NCBI GenBank assembly: GCA_017510305.1
Contig: JAFWNO010000005.1
Coordinates: 1-22,108, forward strand
Reading direction: 5' to 3'
Origin: Candidatus Saccharimonadota bacterium
GTDB taxonomy: Bacteria; Patescibacteriota; Saccharimonadia; Saccharimonadales; Saccharimonadaceae
Length of the DNA: 22,108 nucleotides
The notes beneath the pieces are model-generated. The model saw nothing but the letters and a program-made list of their open reading frames with translations. It did not search any database and was not told where the DNA came from. Both the position numbers and the translations under genes were made by a program. Of this stretch, positions 7,918 through 14,787 are shown in pieces (position 1 is the stretch's first letter; each line of letters opens with the position of its first letter).

Positions 7918-8616
7918 ATGGATCAGAGTTATCTAAAAACATCATGGAAACAGCGCCTTGCAATTATTGCAATTGCAGTCTTACTACTAGGCATTACCGT
8001 CGCCACATATATCGGGCTAGTCATTAGTAATAATGCCTCAAAGTCTAGTTCTAGTACGGACACGTCCAAGACGGATGAAATCTACCAGCGCTACACTGCC
8101 AAGTCCGAGGAGCTAAACTCTCTTGCCAGCTCTATCGCTTCCAATTATTTCGATGCGATGAAGGGCTACAAGTCTAATGTAAAGGGTTACAACGAGGAGT
8201 CTGCTAATAATTCCGGCCTCCAAAAAGAGGATATCAAAGTTGGCGATGGCACTGAAGTTACCGAGGAATGGAAAGATTACTATGCCTACTACATTGGCTA
8301 CTGTGCCGACGAATCTGTCTTTGATTCATCTTTCGATAGCTTTGAAAATCCTACCACGCTTAAATCACCAATTTCTGGCAATAAAAGCCTAATCGCCGGC
8401 TGGTCGCAGGGCGTGCTCGGCATGAAGGTTGGCGGCGTCCGCCAGATTACTATACCAGGGGAATTAGCCTATGGTGAAACTCGCGAGATTTGTGGCGGCA
8501 CCAACAAGCCTCTCCGCTTCATCATCATGGCTATCGAGCCAGGCGAAGATTACCGCAAATTAAACAGCGAGTTAGAAGAAATCATCGCCGAATATTCTGC
8601 CGCCAGCAGTAAGTAG
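7918..8616 (+). CDS. Membrane-anchored FKBP-type peptidyl-prolyl isomerase
   Basis: 232 residues. A short positive N terminus and one membrane segment (residues ~14-36, LAIIAIAVLLLGITVATYIG) are followed by a Ser/Thr-rich linker. A helical stretch leads into an FKBP domain in the C-terminal half: VFDSSFDSFENP, LIAGWSQGVLGMKVGGVRQITIPGELAYGE and PLRFIIMAIE. These match the canonical FKBP strands and active-site loop, although the G(A)YGxR-type tip is altered to AYGETREICGG. It probably helps fold secreted proteins on the outer face of the membrane, which fits the many surface proteins encoded nearby. The start is supported by AAGGAGG 6-8 nt upstream. It lies 20 nt after pheT and is probably the last gene of the pheS operon, ahead of a clear terminator. 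Confidence 0.88.
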   Translation: MDQSYLKTSWKQRLAIIAIAVLLLGITVATYIGLVISNNASKSSSSTDTSKTDEIYQRYTAKSEELNSLASSIASNYFDAMKGYKSNVKGYNEESANNSGLQKEDIKVGDGTEVTEEWKDYYAYYIGYCADESVFDSSFDSFENPTTLKSPISGNKSLIAGWSQGVLGMKVGGVRQITIPGELAYGETREICGGTNKPLRFIIMAIEPGEDYRKLNSELEEIIAEYSAASSK

Positions 8617-8643
8617 TTTAGCTCCAGTAGATAGTCAAAAATC

Positions 8644-8677
8644 AAAAAGCCCCGCGATTTATCTCGCAGGGCTTTTC
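8644..8677. terminator. Bidirectional intrinsic terminator
   Basis: AAAAGCCC (8645-8652) and GCGA pair with TCGC and GGGCTTTT (8669-8676) around a short loop. The stem is flanked by A-tract and T-tract on the proper sides to end both the FKBP operon (plus) and the minus-strand gene at 8691-9836. Confidence 0.85.
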
Positions 8678-8690
8678 TATAGAGTTGTTT

Positions 8691-9836
8691 CTATTTCTTG
8701 CTGTAGGCTTCCTGATAAAACAGGGTCGCCTTTCTGCCGATGGCCTCATAGCCGGGGTCCAGATGGCAATAAGTATTCCGCTCGTCGCCACGCTGCACCA
8801 GCTGCATGATACCTTGCAGTAGTTCTAGTCCAGCTTTTGCCGTCTTGCCGTCGGCTAGCTCCACTTCATAAAGCTTATCACCATTTGTATGATAACATTG
8901 ATCTTTACTTGGCTGCCACTCCCTGACAACAGTTACGTAGTCGACTTCATCGGTACTGTATTCCTTGTCCGCTACACAGAAAGTCGGCTGCAAAATCCCT
9001 ACTTCGGCACCATCAATTTCTGCCGTGGTCGTTTCCAGCTTGATACCCTCGCGCGGCCAAATACCTTCCGGACTCGCCCAATAAATCCCATCTTCATCCG
9101 GCTCCATGCCGTTATCTTCAAGATAGGATAATAGCGCAACCAGACCGTCCTCAAAGTACCCAAACTTACCAATTTCCAGCTCGTTCAGGTAGTCTCCCGT
9201 GCTATGGTTGAATATCCAAGTCAGCAGATTGTATTGCTCGTCTGTGACGTAGATATCTTTGCCGCTGACATTGACAATTCCTACGGCTTCACCCGCCGGC
9301 AGCAGGAAGTCCGCCTCGTCATTGCTATAGTTAATGACTGTCGGATATCCGACGGAGGTGGTGATCTCGGCTGTTTCTATGTGTCCATTGCTCGCATAGA
9401 AGGCCAAGCTTGCCCCATCAGCATTATAGAACTCTACTGTCGTAGACACGCTTGCTACCGGCGAAGCCATTACTAGCCACGATTCGCTCGTATATTCGCC
9501 ACAGCCATCTACCCCATTTGGGATTTTCAGCCTTGGCAAATCTTTACCTTTATCGTTGCCTTCTTCGTCCGACACTCCAGCCCAAAGTTCACCAAGGTAT
9601 TCACTCTCCTCGATATCCTCTGGGGTGAGGATTGCTCCAGCGTAGAGCGAATGTGTTTCTATCGTCTCTGTAGCTTCAGCTTCTATTAGCTCTGCTTTCT
9701 CTGCTGCCTTTTCTACTTGACTATTTTTATCAGTCAAGCCAGCGGCAACAATCGACAGTATTCCTAATAGAAGCATTGTCACTATTGCCTGGACAATTCT
9801 ATCCGGATAATTCTCTATAAACTGCTTTATATCCAT
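8691..9836 (-). CDS. Membrane-anchored extracytoplasmic protein of unknown function
   Basis: 381 residues. A short amphipathic N terminus (MDIKQFIENYPDR) is followed by one membrane segment (~residues 13-33, IVQAIVTMLLLGILSIVAAG) and an acidic Glu/Ala-rich stretch that is probably coiled (EKAAEKAELIEAEATET). A ~300-residue acidic domain with few cysteines follows. I do not recognise the family. Segments such as VVREWQPSKDQCYHTNGDKL and RNTYCHLDPGYEAIGRKATL could mark a conserved core. An in-frame ATG at 9884 lacks a ribosome-binding site; the ATG at 9836 is preceded by AGGAGGAGGT at 5 nt. Unlike its neighbours the gene has a full -35/-10 promoter and a leader of about 60 nt. It is divergent from the membrane protein at 10057. 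Confidence 0.8.
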   Translation of the reverse strand: MDIKQFIENYPDRIVQAIVTMLLLGILSIVAAGLTDKNSQVEKAAEKAELIEAEATETIETHSLYAGAILTPEDIEESEYLGELWAGVSDEEGNDKGKDLPRLKIPNGVDGCGEYTSESWLVMASPVASVSTTVEFYNADGASLAFYASNGHIETAEITTSVGYPTVINYSNDEADFLLPAGEAVGIVNVSGKDIYVTDEQYNLLTWIFNHSTGDYLNELEIGKFGYFEDGLVALLSYLEDNGMEPDEDGIYWASPEGIWPREGIKLETTTAEIDGAEVGILQPTFCVADKEYSTDEVDYVTVVREWQPSKDQCYHTNGDKLYEVELADGKTAKAGLELLQGIMQLVQRGDERNTYCHLDPGYEAIGRKATLFYQEAYSKK

Positions 9837-9903
9837 AAAATACCTCCTCCTATCCCATGAAAAAACAACTCTATTAAGGTTCACACACCCTATTTATACC
9901 TAT

Positions 9904-9932
9904 ATTATAGCATAAATAACCATAAAAATCAA
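9904..9932 (-). promoter_or_regulatory. Sigma70-type promoter for the gene at 8691-9836
   Basis: Minus strand: TTGATT (9932-9927), 17-bp spacer ending in TGC, TATAAT (9909-9904). The predicted transcript starts near 9897 with a leader of about 60 nt. Confidence 0.75.
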
Positions 9933-9942
9933 GAGATAAGCA

Positions 9943-9971
9943 TTGACTTTTTCGCCAATCTGTGCTATAAT
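9943..9971 (+). promoter_or_regulatory. Sigma70-type promoter for the gene at 10057-10587
   Basis: TTGACT (9943-9948), 17-bp spacer ending in TGC, TATAAT (9966-9971): the strongest consensus match in the window. Transcription should start near 9978. The ~80-nt leader holds a small hairpin (AGAGG...CCTCT, about 9992-10011) before the ribosome-binding site GGGAGGG. Confidence 0.8.
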
Positions 9972-10056
9972 AGAAGCAAGATTAGTGAGAGGTTAAAGGG
10001 TAGAGCCTCTGGTAGTCTAGCAACACATTCATCAGCAGATCATGGGAGGGTAAAAA

Positions 10057-10587
10057 ATGATGAATTTAGCAGTTTTAAGTTACTTTACAATTCGGTTCGT
10101 AGCACTTATTGCCGTATGGGTAATTACCTTGAAGTTCGTCAAGTCAAACGAGTATTCCAATGCTCGTATCGACTGGCAGGATTACAGGATAATGTCGCCA
10201 GAGACTACTTATGACAGTAGTCAGTGGGCGGCATTAGCAGCAATAGCGCTAGGCGTTGTGTTCGCATTTGAAACATTGCAGTCGGGGATTATCGAAATCG
10301 ATTTTCTCCGCAAAGCTATGTTTGGCGCACAGCTCTGCTTCGCATTTTGCTACCTCATATTTTATGAGGACACAGTGAAGAGGGCGCATCGCGCTTGCAT
10401 CCATCGCAACCAGCCGCGTCTCGACAGGCTTGTCGAGCGGTGGCACGAAGATAACATCGTTATTTTTAGTAGAAAATGCGATGTTAAAATCGAGCCGCCT
10501 TGGCGACACGTCACCGAGGTAGGAAATTTCTGGTTTATCGAGCAAAACCCTCGTGGTAATGCCAAAATCATCGAATTTCCGCAGTAG
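10057..10587 (+). CDS. Small membrane protein of unknown function
   Basis: 176 residues. Membrane segments at residues ~6-28 (VLSYFTIRFVALIAVWVITL) and ~55-72 (WAALAAIALGVVFAFETL), and a third hydrophobic stretch around residues 83-103 (LRKAMFGAQLCFAFCYLIFY). The C-terminal ~70 residues are basic, Trp-containing and probably cytoplasmic. I do not recognise a family. Two adjacent ATGs (10057 and 10060) follow GGGAGGG; the second has the better spacing. It is divergent from another membrane protein, each gene having its own strong promoter, and it ends at a 17-bp terminator stem. Confidence 0.75.
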   Translation: MMNLAVLSYFTIRFVALIAVWVITLKFVKSNEYSNARIDWQDYRIMSPETTYDSSQWAALAAIALGVVFAFETLQSGIIEIDFLRKAMFGAQLCFAFCYLIFYEDTVKRAHRACIHRNQPRLDRLVERWHEDNIVIFSRKCDVKIEPPWRHVTEVGNFWFIEQNPRGNAKIIEFPQ

Positions 10588-10594
10588 CCCTAGT

Positions 10595-10634
10595 ACATTA
10601 AAAAACTCTGGTTCACTCCAGAGTTTTTTAATGT
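10595..10634. terminator. Intrinsic terminator overlapping the next promoter
   Basis: A perfect 17-bp inverted repeat, 10595-10611 and 10618-10634 (ACATTAAAAAACTCTGG and its complement) around a 6-nt loop; the right arm contains T6. The arm's last bases supply the TG of the extended -10 that drives exonuclease I. Confidence 0.85.
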
Positions 10635-10642
10635 GCTATAAT
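10634..10642 (+). promoter_or_regulatory. Extended -10 promoter of exonuclease I
   Basis: TGC then TATAAT at 10637-10642, 9 nt before the ATG at 10651. The mRNA is leaderless or nearly so. The element overlaps the end of the upstream terminator hairpin. Confidence 0.72.
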
Positions 10643-10650
10643 AAAAAGAT

Positions 10651-12162
10651 ATGAAGCAAACCTTTTTCTTTTATGACTTGGAGACTTCCGGCCTCTCCCC
10701 GCGCGAAGATCGCATTATGCAATTCGCTGGCATTCGCACCGACACCGATTTAAACCAAATCGGCGAGCCAGTTAATCTCCTCGTCAAGCTTGGCGACGAC
10801 ACTCTCCCCAGCCCCTACGCCATTATGACTACCGGCATCACTCCCCAGCAGACTTTGCAAGATGGTCTCACCGAGGCGGAACTGGCCCATTATTTGCAAG
10901 ACGAGATTTTCACCCCGGGCACTTGCGCCATCGGCTACAATTCCGTCCGCTTCGACGACGAATTTATGCGTCATCTTTTCTGGCGCTGTTTTTATGACCC
11001 TTACGAATGGCAATGGCAGGATGGCCGCAGTCGCTGGGATTTGCTAGATATCGTCCGCCTTACGCGTGCCCTCCGCCCAGAGGGAATTAATTGGCCCGTC
11101 ACCGAGGATGGCAAAGCCACCAATCGCCTAGAATTATTAACGAAGGAAAATGGCATTTCCCACGAGCACGCCCACGATGCTCTTTCTGATGTCGAGGCGC
11201 TTATTTCCGTTACCAAATTAATCAAAGAGCATCAGCCACAATTATACGATTATCTTTTTGAGATGCGCAAAAAGCAAAAAATCCAGAAACTAATCAATCT
11301 GGACGACAAAAAGCCTTTCGTTTATGCTTCCGGCCGCTACTCTGCCGACCACGAAAAGACCACTATCGCCTTCCCCCTCGCCCCCGCTCGCAACGGCAAT
11401 GTTCTCGTATTTGATTTACGCTACAATCTTGACGAATTGCTAGGGGATAGTAGCGAGCAGGAGAATTCCATTCTCGCGGGGCCTGTCGGAGGCTCGGCCG
11501 AGACGGTCGGCGCCAGCCCTGTAACGACAGGCGCTGGCGACCGTTACCCGCGAAATGGAGATTCTCCTGCCCGCACTACTTTCTTCCCAATAGTTAAGGA
11601 ATTAGCGTATAACAAATGCCCAGCCGTTGCCCCTCTCGGCGTATTGGAAAAATCAGACGGCTGGCAAAAAATCGGCATCACCCGCGAGCAGCTAGAGAAA
11701 AATCTCAAGTCGCTATTATCTCATCCCGACTTTGCCGAAAAAATGCGCGAGCAGCATGAAAACCAGCCCGAGTGGCCCGAGGCCCCAGACCCAGAGTCGG
11801 CTCTCTACGACGGCTTCCTCCCAGAGGGGGACCGCATCCGTTGCAACGCCGTCCGTAATGCCGACGCCACCAAGCTTGCCGATTTCCACCCCACTTTTAC
11901 CGACCAGCGCCTGCCCGAATTATTATTACATTACAAGGCCAAAAATTATCCCACCTCCCTTGCCGAGGACGAGGTGAAAAAGTGGAACGAATATCGCATC
12001 GCCCGCCTCACGCGCCAGTCTAGCAGTTTTGCCAAGGCCATGCAGGATTTGGCCAAATTATCCGCTGAAAACAAGCCCATGAAAAACGGCAACCTCCCCG
12101 ACCCATTCTTATTAGAAGAGTTAAGCCTTTACTATCAATCTCTCCAAAACCCCGATTATTAA
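10651..12162 (+). CDS. sbcB: Exodeoxyribonuclease I with in-frame palindromic insertion
   Basis: 503 residues. 3'-5' single-strand DNA exonuclease of the DEDDh class, used in recombination and mismatch repair. It is recognisable along its length against E. coli ExoI as I recall it. FYDLETSG carries the catalytic Asp9 and Glu11; then come QFAGIRTD, GITPQQ, GYNSVRFDDEFMRHLFWRCFYDPY, SRWDLLDIVRLTRALRPEGINWP and HEHAHDALSDVEAL with the catalytic His and Asp. The SH3-like and C-terminal helical domains follow (YNKCPAVAPLGVL, LYDGFLPEGDR, FTDQRLPELLLHYKAKNYP). Residues ~267-310 come from a palindromic element that sits in the segment before NKCPA, so the protein is longer than the ~475 residues usual for the family. 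The start is set by the promoter 9 nt upstream. ExoI is best known from gammaproteobacteria, so transfer at some point is possible. Confidence 0.93.
   Translation: MKQTFFFYDLETSGLSPREDRIMQFAGIRTDTDLNQIGEPVNLLVKLGDDTLPSPYAIMTTGITPQQTLQDGLTEAELAHYLQDEIFTPGTCAIGYNSVRFDDEFMRHLFWRCFYDPYEWQWQDGRSRWDLLDIVRLTRALRPEGINWPVTEDGKATNRLELLTKENGISHEHAHDALSDVEALISVTKLIKEHQPQLYDYLFEMRKKQKIQKLINLDDKKPFVYASGRYSADHEKTTIAFPLAPARNGNVLVFDLRYNLDELLGDSSEQENSILAGPVGGSAETVGASPVTTGAGDRYPRNGDSPARTTFFPIVKELAYNKCPAVAPLGVLEKSDGWQKIGITREQLEKNLKSLLSHPDFAEKMREQHENQPEWPEAPDPESALYDGFLPEGDRIRCNAVRNADATKLADFHPTFTDQRLPELLLHYKAKNYPTSLAEDEVKKWNEYRIARLTRQSSSFAKAMQDLAKLSAENKPMKNGNLPDPFLLEELSLYYQSLQNPDY
11449..11580. repeat. Palindromic element, copy 4 (in frame in exonuclease I)
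   Basis: The arms 11449-11480 and 11548-11580 pair along AGTAG, GCAGGAGAAT, TCCATT and CGCGGG. The body has GTCGGAGGCTCGGCCGAG (11485-11502). The core hairpin is CCTGT-AACG-ACAGG (11518-11531), where a C-to-T change in one strand is compensated by G-to-A in the other. Encoded motifs ENSILAG, VGGSAET, GASPVTTG and NGDS parallel those of the first pheT copy. Confidence 0.92.
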
Positions 12163-12171
12163 ATAAAGCAC

Positions 12172-12200
12172 TTGTATTTTTGTGCGACTTCCTGTATCAT
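12172..12200 (+). promoter_or_regulatory. Promoter of the structured leader and FISUMP gene
   Basis: TTGTAT (12172-12177), 17-bp spacer, TATCAT (12195-12200). The predicted start near 12207 coincides with the first base of the outermost leader helix, which supports both calls. Confidence 0.65.
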
Positions 12201-12206
12201 AGAAAT

Positions 12207-12464
12207 ATAAGGCAACAATTTAGTGACGATAAAGGCATCGCTTTTATAGTATTTGAAAATTTATTATATTTCTCAAAGTCGGGAAGCAAAATTCAATTAA
12301 ACATAAAATGGTGTCACGAACACCTTTCAATCAGTGTTTAATTGAATTAGATGCTTGTTGCTGGGTTGTTGCCTTAAGTTTCGTGGCACCATTTTAGTTG
12401 GCTCAAATACCTCCAAACTAAAATGGTGCCGGCGAAACGAAGGTAACAGTAAGGAGGTCTTGCC
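12207..12464 (+). promoter_or_regulatory. Structured 5' leader, candidate RNA switch
   Basis: The stretch holds no gene but at least six possible helices. Outer helix: 12208-12218 with 12366-12376 (TAAGGCAACAA, perfect). Hairpins: 12229-12247 (ATAAAGGC/GCTTTTAT) and about 12252-12279. Central stem: AATTCAATTAAACA 12290-12303 with 12335-12348, extended by AAGCA/TGCTT (12284-12288 with 12352-12356). Final hairpin: GGCACCATTTTAGTT 12385-12399 with 12416-12430. In the alternative fold, loop bases 12304-12320 pair with 12380-12396 over 17 bp with one G-U, which excludes the final hairpin. The final hairpin's loop contains ACCTCC (12409-12414), complementary to GGAGGT of the ribosome-binding site (12453-12458), 6 nt before the ATG. 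It matches no riboswitch class I know. It is not tmRNA, RNase P or SRP RNA by their signature sequences. Confidence 0.7.
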
Positions 12465-14720
12465 ATGAGCAGTAACAAACATCAACAATTAAAATTACAT
12501 CAGAGTTTCATTTTTAATCCCAAGCATTATAGATTATTCGCGCTTGGGCTTTTTGCGTTTTTATGCGCCTATGTCGTCGCCAGCACTCTTACGCCTGTCC
12601 GCGAGTCCGATGCTTCTACCGTCCACATCACTAATAACACTTCCGATTTCTTCATAGATATCACTTCTGCCGACTCTCTCCCTCTCACCGTCACAGCCAA
12701 GCCCACCGGCCAGCTTGCCTACAAGGCCGACACTATAAATGTCACTACTAATTCCGACAACGGCTATAAATTATATGTTTCTACTTCTGGCAACGATAAT
12801 AACATTTATCAAAATGGCGATCCATCTACCTCCTCTCAGGGCTACTTTGGCCCCACCGCCGGCACTATCGCGAGTCCTACCCCTCTCGCTCAAAACACTT
12901 GGGGCTTTGCTCTCTCCAAGGTGACGGATACTTCCGATGCCAAGTATAATCCTATTGCCTCCACCTTCGCTGATATTTCCGCCTACGTTAATAATACCGA
13001 GGCTCCCACCACCGATTCCACTTGGGCTAAAGTCCCCACCTTCGCCCACAGCGACGAAGCCAAGATTTCCGAATTCGCCACCAGCAACTACCCCGCCGGC
13101 AATAGTTTTGATATTTACTACGGCATCAACGCCAGCACCACCCTCCCCACCGGCGATTATTCCACGGTCATCACATATACCGCCATTTCCGAAGGCGTCA
13201 ATGTCTTCCCCACTATGCAAGATTTCACCGCCGAGCAGTGCTACAATATGGCAGAGAATACCAGCATAAACCTTTCTGATGCTCGCGATGATAAATATTA
13301 CCGCGTCACAAAGATGGCCGATGGCCACTGCTGGATGACGGACAACTTAGCATTAGATGGTACGGATAAATCTGGCAATGTGCGTGTGCTTACTCCGAGC
13401 GACTCTAATGTCACAACAAATCGCCCACTAGCCGCCAATATCACGGATGGTACTGCTTCAGAATATGATGTAGTCCAAATCTATTCCGGAGTTGCCAATG
13501 ATGTGACGGATTCTTGCAATCTTACTGCTAATCCGTATTGTATTGTGAATACATCTACTAAATACGGCAATCTTTACAACTGGAACGCTGCCACTGCTGG
13601 GGTAGGGAAGCAAGCTACTACTGGCACTATCACAGAGTCTGTTTGTCCAAAAGGCTGGCAATTACCAGATAGAAATGGTATCTATTCGTACCCCAATTTA
13701 TTATTGCATTATGGACTGCCCACATCCAATACGAATAGTCCATCTGCAACACAAGCATCCCAACAGGCGCCGCTCTACTTTGCTCTAACGGGTTATTATG
13801 TTGATTCCTATTATACGCCAAGTGCTAAAAGTAGTGCATATTATCATACTAGAACCGCAAATAGTACAACTGACACAAAAATATATGGTTTTACTTTTTC
13901 TGCAATACATGGTACATTTTTCCCGCAAGGACCAGACTCAGTTAAGAGAGTTGGCTATTCTGTCCGCTGCGTCTTTAGCGGCCAAGCTACCGACCCCACC
14001 ATGCAAGATTTCACCACTACAATGTGTAGCAATCTCGCTGTAAACAGCAGCAAAGTCCTCATAGACCGCCGCAATAACCAATTCTACCGCGTCGTCCACG
14101 CCGTAGATGGCAACTGCTGGATGGCGGACAACTTAAGCATCTACGGCCAAGACATCTCCGCCACCGACAGTGATTTCACCACTCCTTCAACTTACACCAT
14201 CCCCGCCAGCATCACCGCCACCACTGACTGGAACACAAACAATTACCAAACAAAGAAAGTAGAGGTAGCACATGGCCTTGGTAGTAGTGCTACATCAGAC
14301 AGTAGCTACTACGGTGAGGTGTTCTACAACTGGACAGTAGCAGTAGCCAAGGAGACTACCGCCGGCGTCACTTCCGCTCCAAATACCTCTATCTGTCCAG
14401 CTGGCTGGCAGCTTCCAGTAAACGGCCCAGAAACCACTAACAAATCTTGGGCTAGACTCCTCAGCTCCACCTACGGCTACGGTATCACTACCGGCACTGC
14501 CCTTCTGGAGAATCAATATCTCGGCTTTACTAAGTACTACGGCAACTGGCATTGGCTCAGCGCCTCCGAGGGCGGTCAGGGCTCGTACGGCGTCTTCTGG
14601 TCCGGTACGCCTAGTAGCGAGACTAATGCCTACTACTTGACCTACTTTTCTGGCGGCGTCACCCTTCAGGATGTCAATAATAAGGGCTACGGCTGGAGTA
14701 TTCGCTGCGTCCAGCGCTAG
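12465..14720 (+). CDS. Surface protein with two FISUMP domains
   Basis: 751 residues. The N-terminal signal or anchor segment (residues ~25-45, LFALGLFAFLCAYVVAST) is followed by a Ser/Thr/Asn-rich beta domain (~50-245; ITNNTSDFFIDITSADSLPL, ISEGVNVFP). FISUMP domain 1 (~249-510) has MQDFTAEQC, GHCWMTDNLALDG, KYGNLYNWN, ESVCPKGWQLPD and SVRCVF. FISUMP domain 2 (~512-751) has MQDFTTTMC, GNCWMADNL, SICPAGWQLP and SIRCVQR at the very end. Four cysteines per domain recur and probably form disulfides. There is no sortase signal, so attachment would be by the N-terminal segment. The start has an excellent AAGGAGGT ribosome-binding site. Codon use changes inside the gene: bases ~13360-13960 are A/T-richer, like the partial FISUMP gene at the window start. 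The function is unknown; roles in adhesion or host contact are inferred only from location and domain type. Confidence 0.85.
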   Translation: MSSNKHQQLKLHQSFIFNPKHYRLFALGLFAFLCAYVVASTLTPVRESDASTVHITNNTSDFFIDITSADSLPLTVTAKPTGQLAYKADTINVTTNSDNGYKLYVSTSGNDNNIYQNGDPSTSSQGYFGPTAGTIASPTPLAQNTWGFALSKVTDTSDAKYNPIASTFADISAYVNNTEAPTTDSTWAKVPTFAHSDEAKISEFATSNYPAGNSFDIYYGINASTTLPTGDYSTVITYTAISEGVNVFPTMQDFTAEQCYNMAENTSINLSDARDDKYYRVTKMADGHCWMTDNLALDGTDKSGNVRVLTPSDSNVTTNRPLAANITDGTASEYDVVQIYSGVANDVTDSCNLTANPYCIVNTSTKYGNLYNWNAATAGVGKQATTGTITESVCPKGWQLPDRNGIYSYPNLLLHYGLPTSNTNSPSATQASQQAPLYFALTGYYVDSYYTPSAKSSAYYHTRTANSTTDTKIYGFTFSAIHGTFFPQGPDSVKRVGYSVRCVFSGQATDPTMQDFTTTMCSNLAVNSSKVLIDRRNNQFYRVVHAVDGNCWMADNLSIYGQDISATDSDFTTPSTYTIPASITATTDWNTNNYQTKKVEVAHGLGSSATSDSSYYGEVFYNWTVAVAKETTAGVTSAPNTSICPAGWQLPVNGPETTNKSWARLLSSTYGYGITTGTALLENQYLGFTKYYGNWHWLSASEGGQGSYGVFWSGTPSSETNAYYLTYFSGGVTLQDVNNKGYGWSIRCVQR

Positions 14721-14768
14721 CCCGCAAATTAAATTGTTTAAAGTAGGCACCGCTCGGGGGGTAAAGTA

Positions 14769-14777
14769 TGATATAAT
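14769..14777 (+). promoter_or_regulatory. Extended -10 promoter of the methyltransferase
   Basis: TGA followed by TATAAT at 14772-14777; the ATG at 14788 is 11 nt beyond it. There is no Shine-Dalgarno sequence. Confidence 0.65.
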
Positions 14778-14787
14778 AGATACCAGT

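Noticed and set aside
12207..12464. tmRNA, RNase P RNA, SRP RNA or 6S RNA
   Set aside because: No tRNA-like end with a T loop, no GAGGAAAGTCC-type P RNA core, no SRP tetraloop pair and no single long closed hairpin of 6S type.
12771..13328. 185-codon open frame on the minus strand
   Set aside because: It lies antisense to the FISUMP gene in a C-rich-wobble region, where the reverse frame stays open by composition. The Gly/Ile-rich product has no start signal.
14671..14787. 39-residue N-terminal extension of the methyltransferase
   Set aside because: It overlaps the end of the FISUMP gene and precedes the extended -10; the extension looks like shifted-frame FISUMP sequence.
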